NCBI GenBank assembly: GCA_030148665.1
Contig: JASBSZ010000048.1
Span: forward strand, 31,121 to 95,120
Direction of reading: 5' to 3'
Length of the DNA: 64,000 bases
DNA from: Alphaproteobacteria bacterium
Lineage (GTDB): Bacteria; Pseudomonadota; Alphaproteobacteria; Rhodobacterales; Rhodobacteraceae
This document shows, one piece after another, positions 48,151 to 55,964 of the stretch (positions are counted from its first letter, which is position 1; every line of letters begins with the position of its first letter). The position numbers and the translations under genes were made by a program. Under the pieces are notes generated by a model that was not told the DNA's origin, ran no database searches, and saw nothing but the letters and a program-made list of their open reading frames with translations.

Positions 48151-48891
48151 TCAGAGCTGCTCCATCACCTCGTCGGAAATCTCGAAATTCGCCGTGACGG
48201 TCTGAACATCGTCGTCGTCCTCAAGCGCGCTGATCAGTTTCAGCAGCTTGCGCGCGCCGTCAAGGTCAAGCGGGGTCGTGACGTTGGGTTTCCAGATCAG
48301 TTTCGTGGTTTCGGATTCGCCCAGCACCTTTTCCAGCGCGCTGGCGACCTCGTGCAGATCGGTGGCCTCGCAATAGATCTCGTGCCCGTCATCCGAGCTT
48401 TCCACATCCTCGGCGCCAGCCTCGATGGCGGCCTCGAAAACGGTGTCGGCATCGCCCGCGCTGGCCGGGTAGGTCACCAGCCCCTTGCGGTCGAACATGA
48501 AGGAAACCGCGCCGGTTTCCGCCAGATTGCCCCCCGCCTTGGTAAAGATCGAGCGCACCGAGCTGGCAGTGCGGTTGCGGTTGTCGGTCATCGCCTCGAC
48601 GATGATCGCCACGCCCTCGGGGCCATAGCCCTCATAGCGGATTTCTTCGTAATTCTCGACATCCCCGCCCGAGCCCTTGTTGATTGCGCGCTGGATCACG
48701 TCCTTGGGGACGGAATTCGACTTGGCCTCTTTTACCGCAAGGCGCAGGCGCGGGTTCTTGTCCGGGTCGGGGTCGCCCATCTTGGCGGCCACGGTGATTT
48801 CCTTGGCCAGCTTGGAAAACAGTTTCGAGCGCGCCGCATCCTGCCGCCCCTTGCGGTGCTGGATGTTCGCCCATTTTGAATGGCCTGCCAT
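48151..48891 (-). CDS. yebC: YebC/PmpR family DNA-binding regulatory protein
   Basis: A 246-residue protein starting [20 protein letters not shown], the invariant YebC N-terminus, with the usual three domains: [34 protein letters not shown] and an acidic C-terminus. YebC proteins act as transcription factors or, for some, help ribosomes through polyproline. The frame is open up to 49398, but the family start is unambiguous. It is divergent from pccB across the TTTGCAAA-containing region. Confidence 0.95.
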   Translation of the reverse strand: MAGHSKWANIQHRKGRQDAARSKLFSKLAKEITVAAKMGDPDPDKNPRLRLAVKEAKSNSVPKDVIQRAINKGSGGDVENYEEIRYEGYGPEGVAIIVEAMTDNRNRTASSVRSIFTKAGGNLAETGAVSFMFDRKGLVTYPASAGDADTVFEAAIEAGAEDVESSDDGHEIYCEATDLHEVASALEKVLGESETTKLIWKPNVTTPLDLDGARKLLKLISALEDDDDVQTVTANFEISDEVMEQL

Positions 48892-49018
48892 TGTCGACTC
48901 CGTATCGCGGGAATTCCTGTCCGCGCCTCTATAGAACGGGCATGGCCGAGGGTTCAAGCACGTCTGCCCCGATCTTCCGTTCCCGGACAGCGATATCAGG
49001 CAGCCCAATCGGCAATAC

Positions 49019-49071
49019 TTTGCAAATTTGCAGTTTGCAGAATGGACTGGCAAACCATTTAGCAAATTTGC
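49019..49071. promoter_or_regulatory. Probable ScfR/PccR-type operator cluster before pccB
   Basis: TTTGCAAA at 49019-49026 is followed directly by two TTTGCAG units (49027-49040), then GGCAAACC and GCAAATTTGC (49062-49071). GCAAATTTGC also occurs at 49022-49031, so two copies of this perfect palindrome lie exactly 40 bases apart. TTTGCAAA is the core recognised by RamB and PccR, short-chain fatty-acyl-CoA responsive regulators; PccR activates pccB in Rhodobacter (family knowledge). The site lies about 85-135 bases before the pccB start. Confidence 0.7.
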
Positions 49072-49153
49072 CATGTTTCCCTTTCCCCGCCCTGATGCCG
49101 ACGCTAGATTGGGCGCCAGACCCGCGAGACCGACCCGAGGAGGCGAGGCCCCA

Positions 49154-50686
49154 ATGAAGCGTATCCTGAAAGAACTCGACACAAGGCGCCACGATGCCCG
49201 CCTGGGCGGTGGACAACGCCGCATAGATGCCCAGCACGGCAAGGGCAAGCTGACCGCGCGAGAGCGTATCGAGGTATTGCTGGACGAGGGCAGCTTCGAG
49301 GAATTCGACATGTTCAAGGCCCATCGCTGTGTCGATTTCGGCATGGACAAGGTCAAGATACCCGGCGACGGGGTGATTACCGGCTGGGGCACCATCAACG
49401 GGCGGCTGGTCTATGTGTTCAGCCAGGATTTCACCGTCTTTGGCGGCTCGCTTTCCGAAACCCATGCCGAGAAGATCTGCAAGATCATGGATATGGCCAT
49501 GAAGAACGGCGCGCCGGTGATCGGGCTGAACGACAGCGGCGGCGCGCGCATTCAGGAAGGGGTCGCCAGCCTCGCCGGCTATGCCGATGTTTTCCAGAAG
49601 AACATTCTGGCCAGCGGCGTGATTCCGCAGATCAGCGTCATCATGGGGCCTTGCGCCGGTGGGGCCGTCTACAGCCCGGCTATGACCGATTTCATCTATA
49701 TGGTGCGCGACAGTTCCTACATGTTCGTGACCGGCCCCGATGTGGTGAAAACCGTCACCAACGAGGTCGTCACCGCCGAAGAGCTGGGCGGCGCACGCAC
49801 CCATACGACCAAGTCTTCGGTTGCCGATGGCGCCTTTGACAACGATATCGAGACCCTGCACGAAATTCGGCGCCTGTTCGATTTCCTGCCGCTGAACAAC
49901 CGCCAGGACGTGCCGCAGCGCCCCTTTTTCGACGATCCCGAACGGATCGAGCCATCGCTCGATACATTGGTGCCGGAAAACCCCAACCTGCCCTATGACA
50001 TGAAGGAGCTGGTCCGAAAGGTGGCCGACGAGGGGGATTTCTTTGAAACCCAGGCCGATTTCGCCGCCAATATCCTGACCGGTTTCATCCGTATCGAGGG
50101 CCGCACCGTTGGCGTGGTGGCCAACCAGCCGCTGGTGCTGGCAGGCGTTCTGGATATCGACAGCTCGCGCAAGGCGGCGCGCTTTGTGCGGTTCTGCGAT
50201 GCCTTCAACATTCCGATCCTGACATTCGTCGACGTGCCCGGTTTTCTGCCCGGCACGGCGCAGGAATATGGCGGCGTCATCAAGCATGGCGCCAAGCTGC
50301 TGTTTGCCTATGGCGAGGCCACCGTGCCCAAGGTCACGGTGATCACCCGCAAGGCCTATGGCGGGGCCTATGACGTGATGGCGTCCAAGCATCTGCGGGG
50401 TGATTTCAATTATGCCTGGCCAACCGCGCAGATCGCGGTGATGGGGGCCAAGGGCGCGGTCGAGATCCTGTATCGCTCGGAACTGGATGATCCCGAAAAG
50501 ATTGCCCAGCGCACGGCCGAATACGAAGCCCGCTTTGCCAACCCCTTTGTCGCCGCCGAAAAGGGGTTCATCGACGATGTGATCATGCCGCATTCGACGC
50601 GCAAACGGGTGGCACGCGCTTTTGCCAGCCTGCGTAACAAGGAGCTGAAAAACCCCTGGAAGAAACACGACAACATGCCGCTATGA
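49154..50686 (+). CDS. pccB: Propionyl-CoA carboxylase beta subunit
   Basis: A 510-residue carboxyltransferase. An oxyanion loop is in each half: [22 protein letters not shown] with [13 protein letters not shown], and [29 protein letters not shown] with [19 protein letters not shown]. The biotin and acyl-CoA pockets are of propionyl-CoA type. It moves carboxyl from biotin on PccA to propionyl-CoA, making (S)-methylmalonyl-CoA. The start at 49154 lies 10 bases after GAGGAGG; the frame is open upstream through the operator region. It is the first gene of the plus-strand propionyl-CoA cluster. Confidence 0.97.
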   Translation: MKRILKELDTRRHDARLGGGQRRIDAQHGKGKLTARERIEVLLDEGSFEEFDMFKAHRCVDFGMDKVKIPGDGVITGWGTINGRLVYVFSQDFTVFGGSLSETHAEKICKIMDMAMKNGAPVIGLNDSGGARIQEGVASLAGYADVFQKNILASGVIPQISVIMGPCAGGAVYSPAMTDFIYMVRDSSYMFVTGPDVVKTVTNEVVTAEELGGARTHTTKSSVADGAFDNDIETLHEIRRLFDFLPLNNRQDVPQRPFFDDPERIEPSLDTLVPENPNLPYDMKELVRKVADEGDFFETQADFAANILTGFIRIEGRTVGVVANQPLVLAGVLDIDSSRKAARFVRFCDAFNIPILTFVDVPGFLPGTAQEYGGVIKHGAKLLFAYGEATVPKVTVITRKAYGGAYDVMASKHLRGDFNYAWPTAQIAVMGAKGAVEILYRSELDDPEKIAQRTAEYEARFANPFVAAEKGFIDDVIMPHSTRKRVARAFASLRNKELKNPWKKHDNMPL

Positions 50687-50935
50687 GGTTGGGAGCGATG
50701 GAAGAATCACAACCGGAATGCCGAGTGGAAAATCGGGCGGGGTCGCGTTGGCGCACAGACATCCAGGTAGCGCGTTCCTGCAAGACGCGACCGTCATGGC
50801 GCAACCCACGTTCCCGGTTCGGCGGGATTGGCCCCAATGCCCGGTGGCATGGCCGCGCGACCCACGTCCCGATGCCGCCTGAGCAATTTGCCGCGCCCGC
50901 TTGCGAAGGCCGCGGACAAGACATATCCTTGCCCC

Positions 50936-51271
50936 ATGAAACAGCCCAAACTGCCCATTCTCGTCCGCTTTCTGATTCTTCACGCAGCCTGGGGGATCGT
51001 CTTTGGCAGCGCATTCGTTCTGTTGCTGATCCATCTCGATTTTCTTGGCGTCGGCACGATGCTGAAACGCGACACAAGCGGGATCGCCACTTTCCTGCTG
51101 TTCTTTCAGACCGGGCTGACATTCGGCGGCGTCTCGATGGGCGTTGCCGTGATGAACCTGCGCGAGGACGAGGAACCGCCCGCGCCGCCCGGACGATTGC
51201 AGGAAATCTGGCGCATGCTGTTGTGGTTGCTGTTGCCCTCGCTTTCCCGGCGGCCGCGCAACAGGGGCTGA
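50936..51271 (+). CDS. Hypothetical small membrane protein in the pcc cluster
   Basis: A 111-residue protein with two clear transmembrane helices (LILHAAWGIVFGSAFVLLLIHL and TFLLFFQTGLTFGGVSMGVAV) separated by GVGTMLKRDTSG and followed by an acidic/proline linker and Arg-rich end. The ATG at 50936 starts MKQPKLPILVRF; the ribosome site is poor. The preceding 249 bases hold nothing recognisable. Its 3' end overlaps the presumed start of the next gene. Function unknown; homologues at this locus are expected in Rhodobacterales. Confidence 0.7.
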   Translation: MKQPKLPILVRFLILHAAWGIVFGSAFVLLLIHLDFLGVGTMLKRDTSGIATFLLFFQTGLTFGGVSMGVAVMNLREDEEPPAPPGRLQEIWRMLLWLLLPSLSRRPRNRG

Positions 51272-51606
51272 AGGTTCCATCGGGGCAATATCTGCTTCCA
51301 TACGAATTTCTGTGGGAAGACCATCGCGGTGCCGACGAAAAGGTCGAAACCTGGCTGATCCTGCGCTTTCTCGCCCCCGATATCGGCAAGACGCAAGGCA
51401 AGCTGAAATTCGACGACGTCGTCGATGATCTGAACCGTATCTGTACGGATGTCGGTCTGCCCGTGGCGCGCCTTGCCGGCGGCGGCGTGGATCAGGTGAT
51501 CGTCAACCTGATGGACAAGCCCATCGACCGCGGCCAGCGCGATCCCTCGGTCACGCAATACATGAATGCCTATCGCATTGTCGGAGGACGCTGCACATGG
51601 GAATGA
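51223..51606 (+). CDS. DUF6497-like secreted protein
   Basis: About 127 residues. A short hydrophobic leader (VAVALAFPAAAQQ) is followed by LKVPSGQYLLPYEFLWEDHRGADEKVETWLILRFLAPDI, a central DDVVDDLNRICTDVGLPVARL with one cysteine, and a terminal RIVGGRCTWE with a second, so a periplasmic disulfide is possible. No ATG exists in frame near the leader; the GTG at 51223 is the best start, inside the 3' end of the previous gene. I recognise it only as the DUF6497 type of protein of Rhodobacterales; function unknown. Confidence 0.6.
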   Translation: MVAVALAFPAAAQQGLKVPSGQYLLPYEFLWEDHRGADEKVETWLILRFLAPDIGKTQGKLKFDDVVDDLNRICTDVGLPVARLAGGGVDQVIVNLMDKPIDRGQRDPSVTQYMNAYRIVGGRCTWE

Positions 51607-51689
51607 GTGGCATCACGCATGGCACCACGCGACGGGATGGGCCAGGCCGCCCGGCCGCGCGCACGGTGCAAGGGGGGCGGCCATGTTGA
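51597..51689 (+). CDS. Possible 30-residue small protein bridging two genes
   Basis: An ATG at 51597, 9 bases after GGAGG, opens inside the last codons of the DUF6497-like gene. It reads MGMSGITHGTTRRDGPGRPA and ten more residues, and stops at TGA 51687-51689, overlapping the ATG (51683) of the next gene. Both junctions suit translational coupling. It is short, Arg/Gly-rich and without recognisable similarity, so it may be a coupling ORF rather than a functional protein. Confidence 0.4.
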   Translation: MGMSGITHGTTRRDGPGRPAARTVQGGRPC

Positions 51690-52042
51690 AACACCGCGGT
51701 TTCCCGTCGCGCCTGCCGGGCAGCGATTTCCAGTTCACCATCCGGCGTGCCAACCCGAAAGGCGCAACGCCCATCATCCGGCGCGAGCGCCACGCAGACC
51801 GACGCCCGGCCGACCGGCGCGCGGACGCGGCATTCCTGGCGGCACTCTGGGAACATTTCGGCGAGGAACCGTTTGCGCGCGGCAATCTGGATGCCGGACG
51901 ATTGTCATGGCTGTTCGGCCGCGAGGTGGTGCCGGCCGAGGATCCCTTTGACAACCGCAGCTACGACGCCCTGCTGAGAATCGACATGGGGCGCGCGATG
52001 GCCGCATTTCCCGACATTTTTACCAACCCGGACGAGAAATAG
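51683..52042 (+). CDS. Hypothetical protein in the pcc cluster
   Basis: A 119-residue soluble protein, very rich in Arg in its first half (FTIRRANPKGATPIIRRERHADRRPADRRAD), then DAAFLAALWEHFGEEPFARGNLDAGRLSWLFGREVVPAEDPFD and an ending AFPDIFTNPDEK. An AGGGGGGCGG ribosome site precedes the ATG. It has good codon use and no membrane segment. I do not recognise the family. Placement between pccB and pccA suggests an accessory role there, but nothing in the sequence shows which. Confidence 0.65.
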   Translation: MLKHRGFPSRLPGSDFQFTIRRANPKGATPIIRRERHADRRPADRRADAAFLAALWEHFGEEPFARGNLDAGRLSWLFGREVVPAEDPFDNRSYDALLRIDMGRAMAAFPDIFTNPDEK

Positions 52043-52044
52043 GC

Positions 52045-52377
52045 ATGTTCCCGCGCATCAACCCTGGGTTCCGGCAGGAATTCGCCGAACACACCGCAAA
52101 GGCGAAAACGGGCTTTGGCACCGGCGCCATGTCAGCCTATGATTGTGACGTCGCGGAATGGTCCCAATCCCCGCGCAACTACTGCTTCGAGAGTTACCCT
52201 TCCCTCCTCGAGGGCCCGGTCGCCAATCCGACCGGGTCCCTTTCTTTTTTCGCGTTTTTCGCGCCCGCACGCCTCGGCCGGAACGGACGACGTGACCGCG
52301 CGCACCGACCCCTCGGGGAAATGCCAGACATGCCGCGACGCGCACCGCGCGCGCCAGACAAGAGGGACGCATTGTGA
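52045..52377 (+). CDS. Doubtful ORF running through a terminator
   Basis: It begins two bases after the previous stop. The first ~57 codons look coding (MFPRINPGFRQEFAEHTAKA, GFGTGAMSAYDCDVAEW, YCFESYPSLLEG) with high G/C at third positions. The rest reads through a terminator hairpin and T-run at 52212-52250 and then low-quality Arg/Pro sequence. It is either the surviving front of a truncated gene or a fortuitous ORF; no stop separates the good part from the terminator. Confidence 0.3.
   Translation: MFPRINPGFRQEFAEHTAKAKTGFGTGAMSAYDCDVAEWSQSPRNYCFESYPSLLEGPVANPTGSLSFFAFFAPARLGRNGRRDRAHRPLGEMPDMPRRAPRAPDKRDAL
52212..52250 (+). terminator. Intrinsic terminator between the small genes and pccA
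   Basis: GGGCCCGGTCG/CGACCGGGTCC forms an 11-bp stem with one G-U pair and a 6-base loop (CCAATC), followed by C and TTTCTTTTTT, and a second TTTTT slightly downstream. It is the best rho-independent terminator in the window and lies 127 bases before the pccA start. Confidence 0.8.
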
Positions 52378-54377
52378 TGTTCAAGAAAATCCTGATCGCC
52401 AACCGCGGTGAAATTGCCTGCCGGGTCATCAAGTCGGCCCGCAAGATGGGGATTGCAACGGTCGCGGTCTATTCGGATGCCGACAAGAACGCGCTGCATG
52501 TGGAAATGGCCGACGAGGCGGTGCATATCGGCCCGCCGCCGGCCAGCGAAAGCTATCTGGTGATGGAACGCATCCTTGACGCGGTGCGCCAGACCGGCGC
52601 CGAGGCCGTGCATCCTGGCTATGGGTTTCTGTCCGAAAACCCCCGTTTTGCCGAGGCTCTGGCGGCCGAAAACGTCGCCTTCATCGGCCCGCCCACAGGC
52701 GCCATTCAGGCGATGGGCGACAAGATCACCTCCAAGAAACTGGCCGCCGAGGCCGGGGTTTCCACGGTGCCCGGCTATATGGGGCTGATCGAGGATGCCG
52801 AAGAGGCCGTAAAGATCAGCCGCGAGATCGGCTATCCGGTGATGATCAAGGCCTCTGCGGGCGGCGGCGGCAAGGGGATGCGCATTGCCTGGAACGATGA
52901 CGAGGCTCGCGAGGGTTTCCAGAGTTCGAAAAACGAGGCTGCCAGCAGTTTTGGTGACGACCGTATCTTTATCGAGAAATTCATTACCCAGCCCCGGCAT
53001 ATCGAAATTCAGGTTCTGGGCGACACCCACGGCAACTGCATCTGGCTGAACGAGCGGGAATGTTCCATCCAGCGGCGTAACCAGAAGGTGATCGAAGAGG
53101 CGCCCTCGCCCTTTCTTGATGCCGAAACCCGCCGCGCAATGGGCGAACAGGCCGTCGCGCTGGCCCGCGCGGTGGATTACTCCAGCGCCGGCACGGTGGA
53201 ATTCATCGTCGATGGCGACCGCAATTTCTATTTCCTTGAAATGAACACGCGGCTTCAGGTGGAACACCCCGTGACCGAGCTGATTACCGGTATCGACCTT
53301 GTCGAACAGATGATCCGGGTGGCAGCGGGTGAAAAGCTGTCGATCGCGCAAGCCGACGTGGGCATCAATGGCTGGGCCATCGAAAGCCGCCTTTATGCCG
53401 AAGACCCCTATCGCAACTTCCTGCCCTCGATCGGGCGCCTCGTGCGCTATCGCCCGCCCGCCGAGCATGTTTCGGAGACCGAGATCATCCGCAACGATAC
53501 CGGCGTCTATGAGGGGGGCGAGATCAGCATGTTCTACGACCCCATGATTGCCAAACTGTGCACATGGGGGCCGGATCGCGCCGCTGCCATCGAAACCATG
53601 CGGATCGCGCTGGATGAATTCGAGGTCGAGGGCATCGGCCACAACATCCCGTTTCTCTCGGCAGTGATGGATCATCCGAAATTCACCGCAGGCGAGATGA
53701 CCACCGCGTTTATCGACGAGGTGTTCCCCGATGGTTTCAACGGGGTCGAGCTGCCCGAGGCCCAGCTGCGCCGACTGGCCGCCAGTGCCGCGGCCATGTA
53801 TCGCGTGCAGGAAATCCGCGATGCCCGCATTTCCGGCACCATGGACAACCATGAACGCGAGGTCGGCAGTGACTGGGTCATCTCGATCGGCGGCAATGAC
53901 TGGCCGGTGACCATCGAGGCCGATCGCCAGGGCGCCACGGTCAGGTTCGACGATGGCGGCGCCTATCGCGTGACCTCGGACTGGCTGCCAGGAAATCCGC
54001 TGGCGATATTGTCGGTCGATGACGAACGCCTTGTGGCCAAGGTCGAGCGCATCCCGAACGGTTTTCGCATGCGCCACCGTGGGGCCGATCTGCGGGTGCT
54101 GGTGCGCACGCCGCGCATGTTCGAGCTGTCGAAATACATGATCGAAAAGATCCCGCCGGACACTTCGAAAATGCTGCTGTGCCCGATGCCGGGGCTGATG
54201 GTGTCGGTCGCGGTCGAGGAAGGGCAGGAAGTGGAAGAAGGCCAGATCCTGTGCACGGTCGAGGCCATGAAAATGGAAAACGTGCTGCGCGCCGAGCGCA
54301 AGGGCGTGGTCGCCAGGATCAATGCGGTCGCCGGTGATTCCCTGGCGGTGGACGACGTGATCATGGAGTTCGAATGA
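52377..54377 (+). CDS. pccA: Propionyl-CoA carboxylase alpha subunit (biotin carboxylase + BCCP)
   Basis: 666 residues. The biotin carboxylase part (1-450) has KILIANRGEIACRVI, the ATP-grasp loop KASAGGGGKGMRIA, and ERECSIQRRNQKVIEEAPSP. A BT/linker domain follows, and the C-terminal biotinyl domain carries the biotin lysine Lys632 in EAMKMEN. It carboxylates biotin with bicarbonate and ATP and partners with PccB. The ATG at 52377 follows AGAGGGA; a GTG one codon upstream is possible. It is separated from the pccB group by a strong terminator, so it may have its own promoter. Confidence 0.97.
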   Translation: MFKKILIANRGEIACRVIKSARKMGIATVAVYSDADKNALHVEMADEAVHIGPPPASESYLVMERILDAVRQTGAEAVHPGYGFLSENPRFAEALAAENVAFIGPPTGAIQAMGDKITSKKLAAEAGVSTVPGYMGLIEDAEEAVKISREIGYPVMIKASAGGGGKGMRIAWNDDEAREGFQSSKNEAASSFGDDRIFIEKFITQPRHIEIQVLGDTHGNCIWLNERECSIQRRNQKVIEEAPSPFLDAETRRAMGEQAVALARAVDYSSAGTVEFIVDGDRNFYFLEMNTRLQVEHPVTELITGIDLVEQMIRVAAGEKLSIAQADVGINGWAIESRLYAEDPYRNFLPSIGRLVRYRPPAEHVSETEIIRNDTGVYEGGEISMFYDPMIAKLCTWGPDRAAAIETMRIALDEFEVEGIGHNIPFLSAVMDHPKFTAGEMTTAFIDEVFPDGFNGVELPEAQLRRLAASAAAMYRVQEIRDARISGTMDNHEREVGSDWVISIGGNDWPVTIEADRQGATVRFDDGGAYRVTSDWLPGNPLAILSVDDERLVAKVERIPNGFRMRHRGADLRVLVRTPRMFELSKYMIEKIPPDTSKMLLCPMPGLMVSVAVEEGQEVEEGQILCTVEAMKMENVLRAERKGVVARINAVAGDSLAVDDVIMEFE

Positions 54378-54458
54378 GGATAAAGGAATGAGTGCAGCGC
54401 AACCGCTTTCGGGTTTGCACCATCCCCGGTACACAGCCGGGGGGGCGTTTGCGCGCGT

Positions 54459-54878
54459 TCAGTCCCTGATGCCGCGCTTTTCCTTCATCTCGTCAAGGCG
54501 CATGGGCATCTTGTCGATGGCGCGGCTGATTTCGCGCACCGTCCGCGGCAGGGGCTTGCGAAAGGCGATCTTGCCATCCTTGGCGATCAGTACCAGCATG
54601 AAACCGCGCGGCCGCAGTTTCAGCCGCAAGGGGCTGCGCGCGGCTGGATCGGTATCCGTCAGGATGACGACATCGCGTTTTTCGAGCACCTTCGGATCAT
54701 CGGCAAGCAGCTTCATCTGCCGCTGGAAACGCGGGTCGTCTGGCGTGTCGGCAAAGATCACGAGCGGACGCTTGACCCAGGCATATCGCGCCAGGGGGTC
54801 GCTGTCCTGCGCGACAAGGCCGGAGACAGGCATCAACAGCATGATCAATGCCAGGGCGAGCAGGGGCGGGCGTTTCAT
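54459..54878 (-). CDS. DUF4174 domain-containing secreted protein
   Basis: 139 residues: signal peptide MKRPPLLALALIMLLMPVSGLVAQ, then a compact thioredoxin-like-topology domain starting YAWVKRPLVIFADTPDDPRFQRQMKLL, with VVILTDTDPAA and KLRPRGFMLVLIAKDGKIAFRKPLP. There are no cysteines, so it is not a redox thioredoxin. It is inverted relative to the surrounding pcc/mutase genes, between pccA and the sulfotransferase-like gene. Function unknown. Confidence 0.82.
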   Translation of the reverse strand: MKRPPLLALALIMLLMPVSGLVAQDSDPLARYAWVKRPLVIFADTPDDPRFQRQMKLLADDPKVLEKRDVVILTDTDPAARSPLRLKLRPRGFMLVLIAKDGKIAFRKPLPRTVREISRAIDKMPMRLDEMKEKRGIRD

Positions 54879-54974
54879 GAATCCTCCATCTTTGAATCAT
54901 ATTGGCCTTATTTTCCCGCATTCCAAGAGGAAATCGCCCCTTGTCGTTAATCCCTTCCTGATGGGGACTGCCTA

Positions 54975-55964
54975 ATGTTGGTCCTGCTTGCAGATATCCT
55001 GGGGCGTGGGGCCCTGCTGGTGGAAAAGGGGCGGCACTTGCTGGAGGTGGTTCTTCATATCGGTGCGCATCGCACGGGCACGACGGCGTTGCAACGCAGG
55101 TTGTCGGAACAGCGCGCGACGCTGAGGCGACAGGGCATTGCCCTGTGGACGCCCGAGATCACGCGCAGCCACCTGTTCGACGGCCTGACAGACGGCCCCG
55201 AAGTTGCGCCCGATATCCACATGCGCCGCCTGCGCCGCAGCAGCGCCATCATCGCCATCGAGATCGGGCACCTTTCCGCAATCGGGTTCGACCTGCTGCT
55301 GGTTTCCGAGGAAAACATCCTGGGCTCGATCAGGCGCAACCTGCGCATGCGCGCGCTCTATCCCGACCTGTCGGAAAGGCTGGCGCGCTTCAGCCGCGTG
55401 TTCGGGCCATCCTGCCGCCGCATCGGCCTGTGTATCCGCCCTTACGAAGATTACTGGTCATCCGCCCTGTCCTATTCGATCCGCGCGGGCGGCGAGGTGC
55501 CCGACGCGGGCTGTCTCGAGCAGCTTGCCCGACAGCCGCGCAGCTGGCGCGATGTCGTGAAGGACATCGTCCACGCCTTTCCCGAATCGGAAATCGTCAT
55601 CTGGGAATTCGACCGCCTGATCGGCCGGCCCAATGCGCAGTTTCGCCTGTTGACAGGCGGCCGCGGGCGTATCCCGCGCGGAGCCGGGCGCAAGGCCGAA
55701 AGACGGATCAATGCCGCCCCGGACAGGGCAGCCTTGCGGGAATTGTTAATCGAACGTGGCGACGGCGCCGGTGCCGCCCGTCTGGCCCCGGGCAAGGGGC
55801 GTTATCGTCCGTTTGCGGCAAATCTGGGCCAGCTGATGAATGCACGGTATCGGGCCGATATCGACTGGCTGCGTAGCGTTACGCAGGATGCGGCGATTTC
55901 CCCCCACCCAGCCATGGCAGGAACATGGCGGGCTGATTTTCAAGAACTGCGAGGGACAGCATGA
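54975..55964 (+). CDS. Sulfotransferase-like P-loop protein in the mutase operon
   Basis: A 329-residue protein. [19 protein letters not shown] matches the 5'-phosphosulfate loop of PAPS-dependent sulfotransferases (G-x-x-R/K-T/S-G-T-T), preceded by a strand; [22 protein letters not shown] resembles the 3'-phosphate-binding region. The C-terminal part is Arg-rich. ATG 54975 is used, though the fold would also allow a GTG start at 55047. Its last bases overlap the methylmalonyl-CoA mutase start (ATGA), so they are co-translated. Substrate unknown. Confidence 0.65.
   Translation: MLVLLADILGRGALLVEKGRHLLEVVLHIGAHRTGTTALQRRLSEQRATLRRQGIALWTPEITRSHLFDGLTDGPEVAPDIHMRRLRRSSAIIAIEIGHLSAIGFDLLLVSEENILGSIRRNLRMRALYPDLSERLARFSRVFGPSCRRIGLCIRPYEDYWSSALSYSIRAGGEVPDAGCLEQLARQPRSWRDVVKDIVHAFPESEIVIWEFDRLIGRPNAQFRLLTGGRGRIPRGAGRKAERRINAAPDRAALRELLIERGDGAGAARLAPGKGRYRPFAANLGQLMNARYRADIDWLRSVTQDAAISPHPAMAGTWRADFQELRGTA

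Noticed and set aside
48892..49398. In-frame N-terminal extension of yebC
   Set aside because: YebC always begins MAGHSKW; the extension covers the pccB operator and the start of pccB.
50687..50935. Gap between pccB and the small membrane protein, with open frames in several phases
   Set aside because: Open frames there lack ribosome sites and protein-like composition; nothing recognisable was found.
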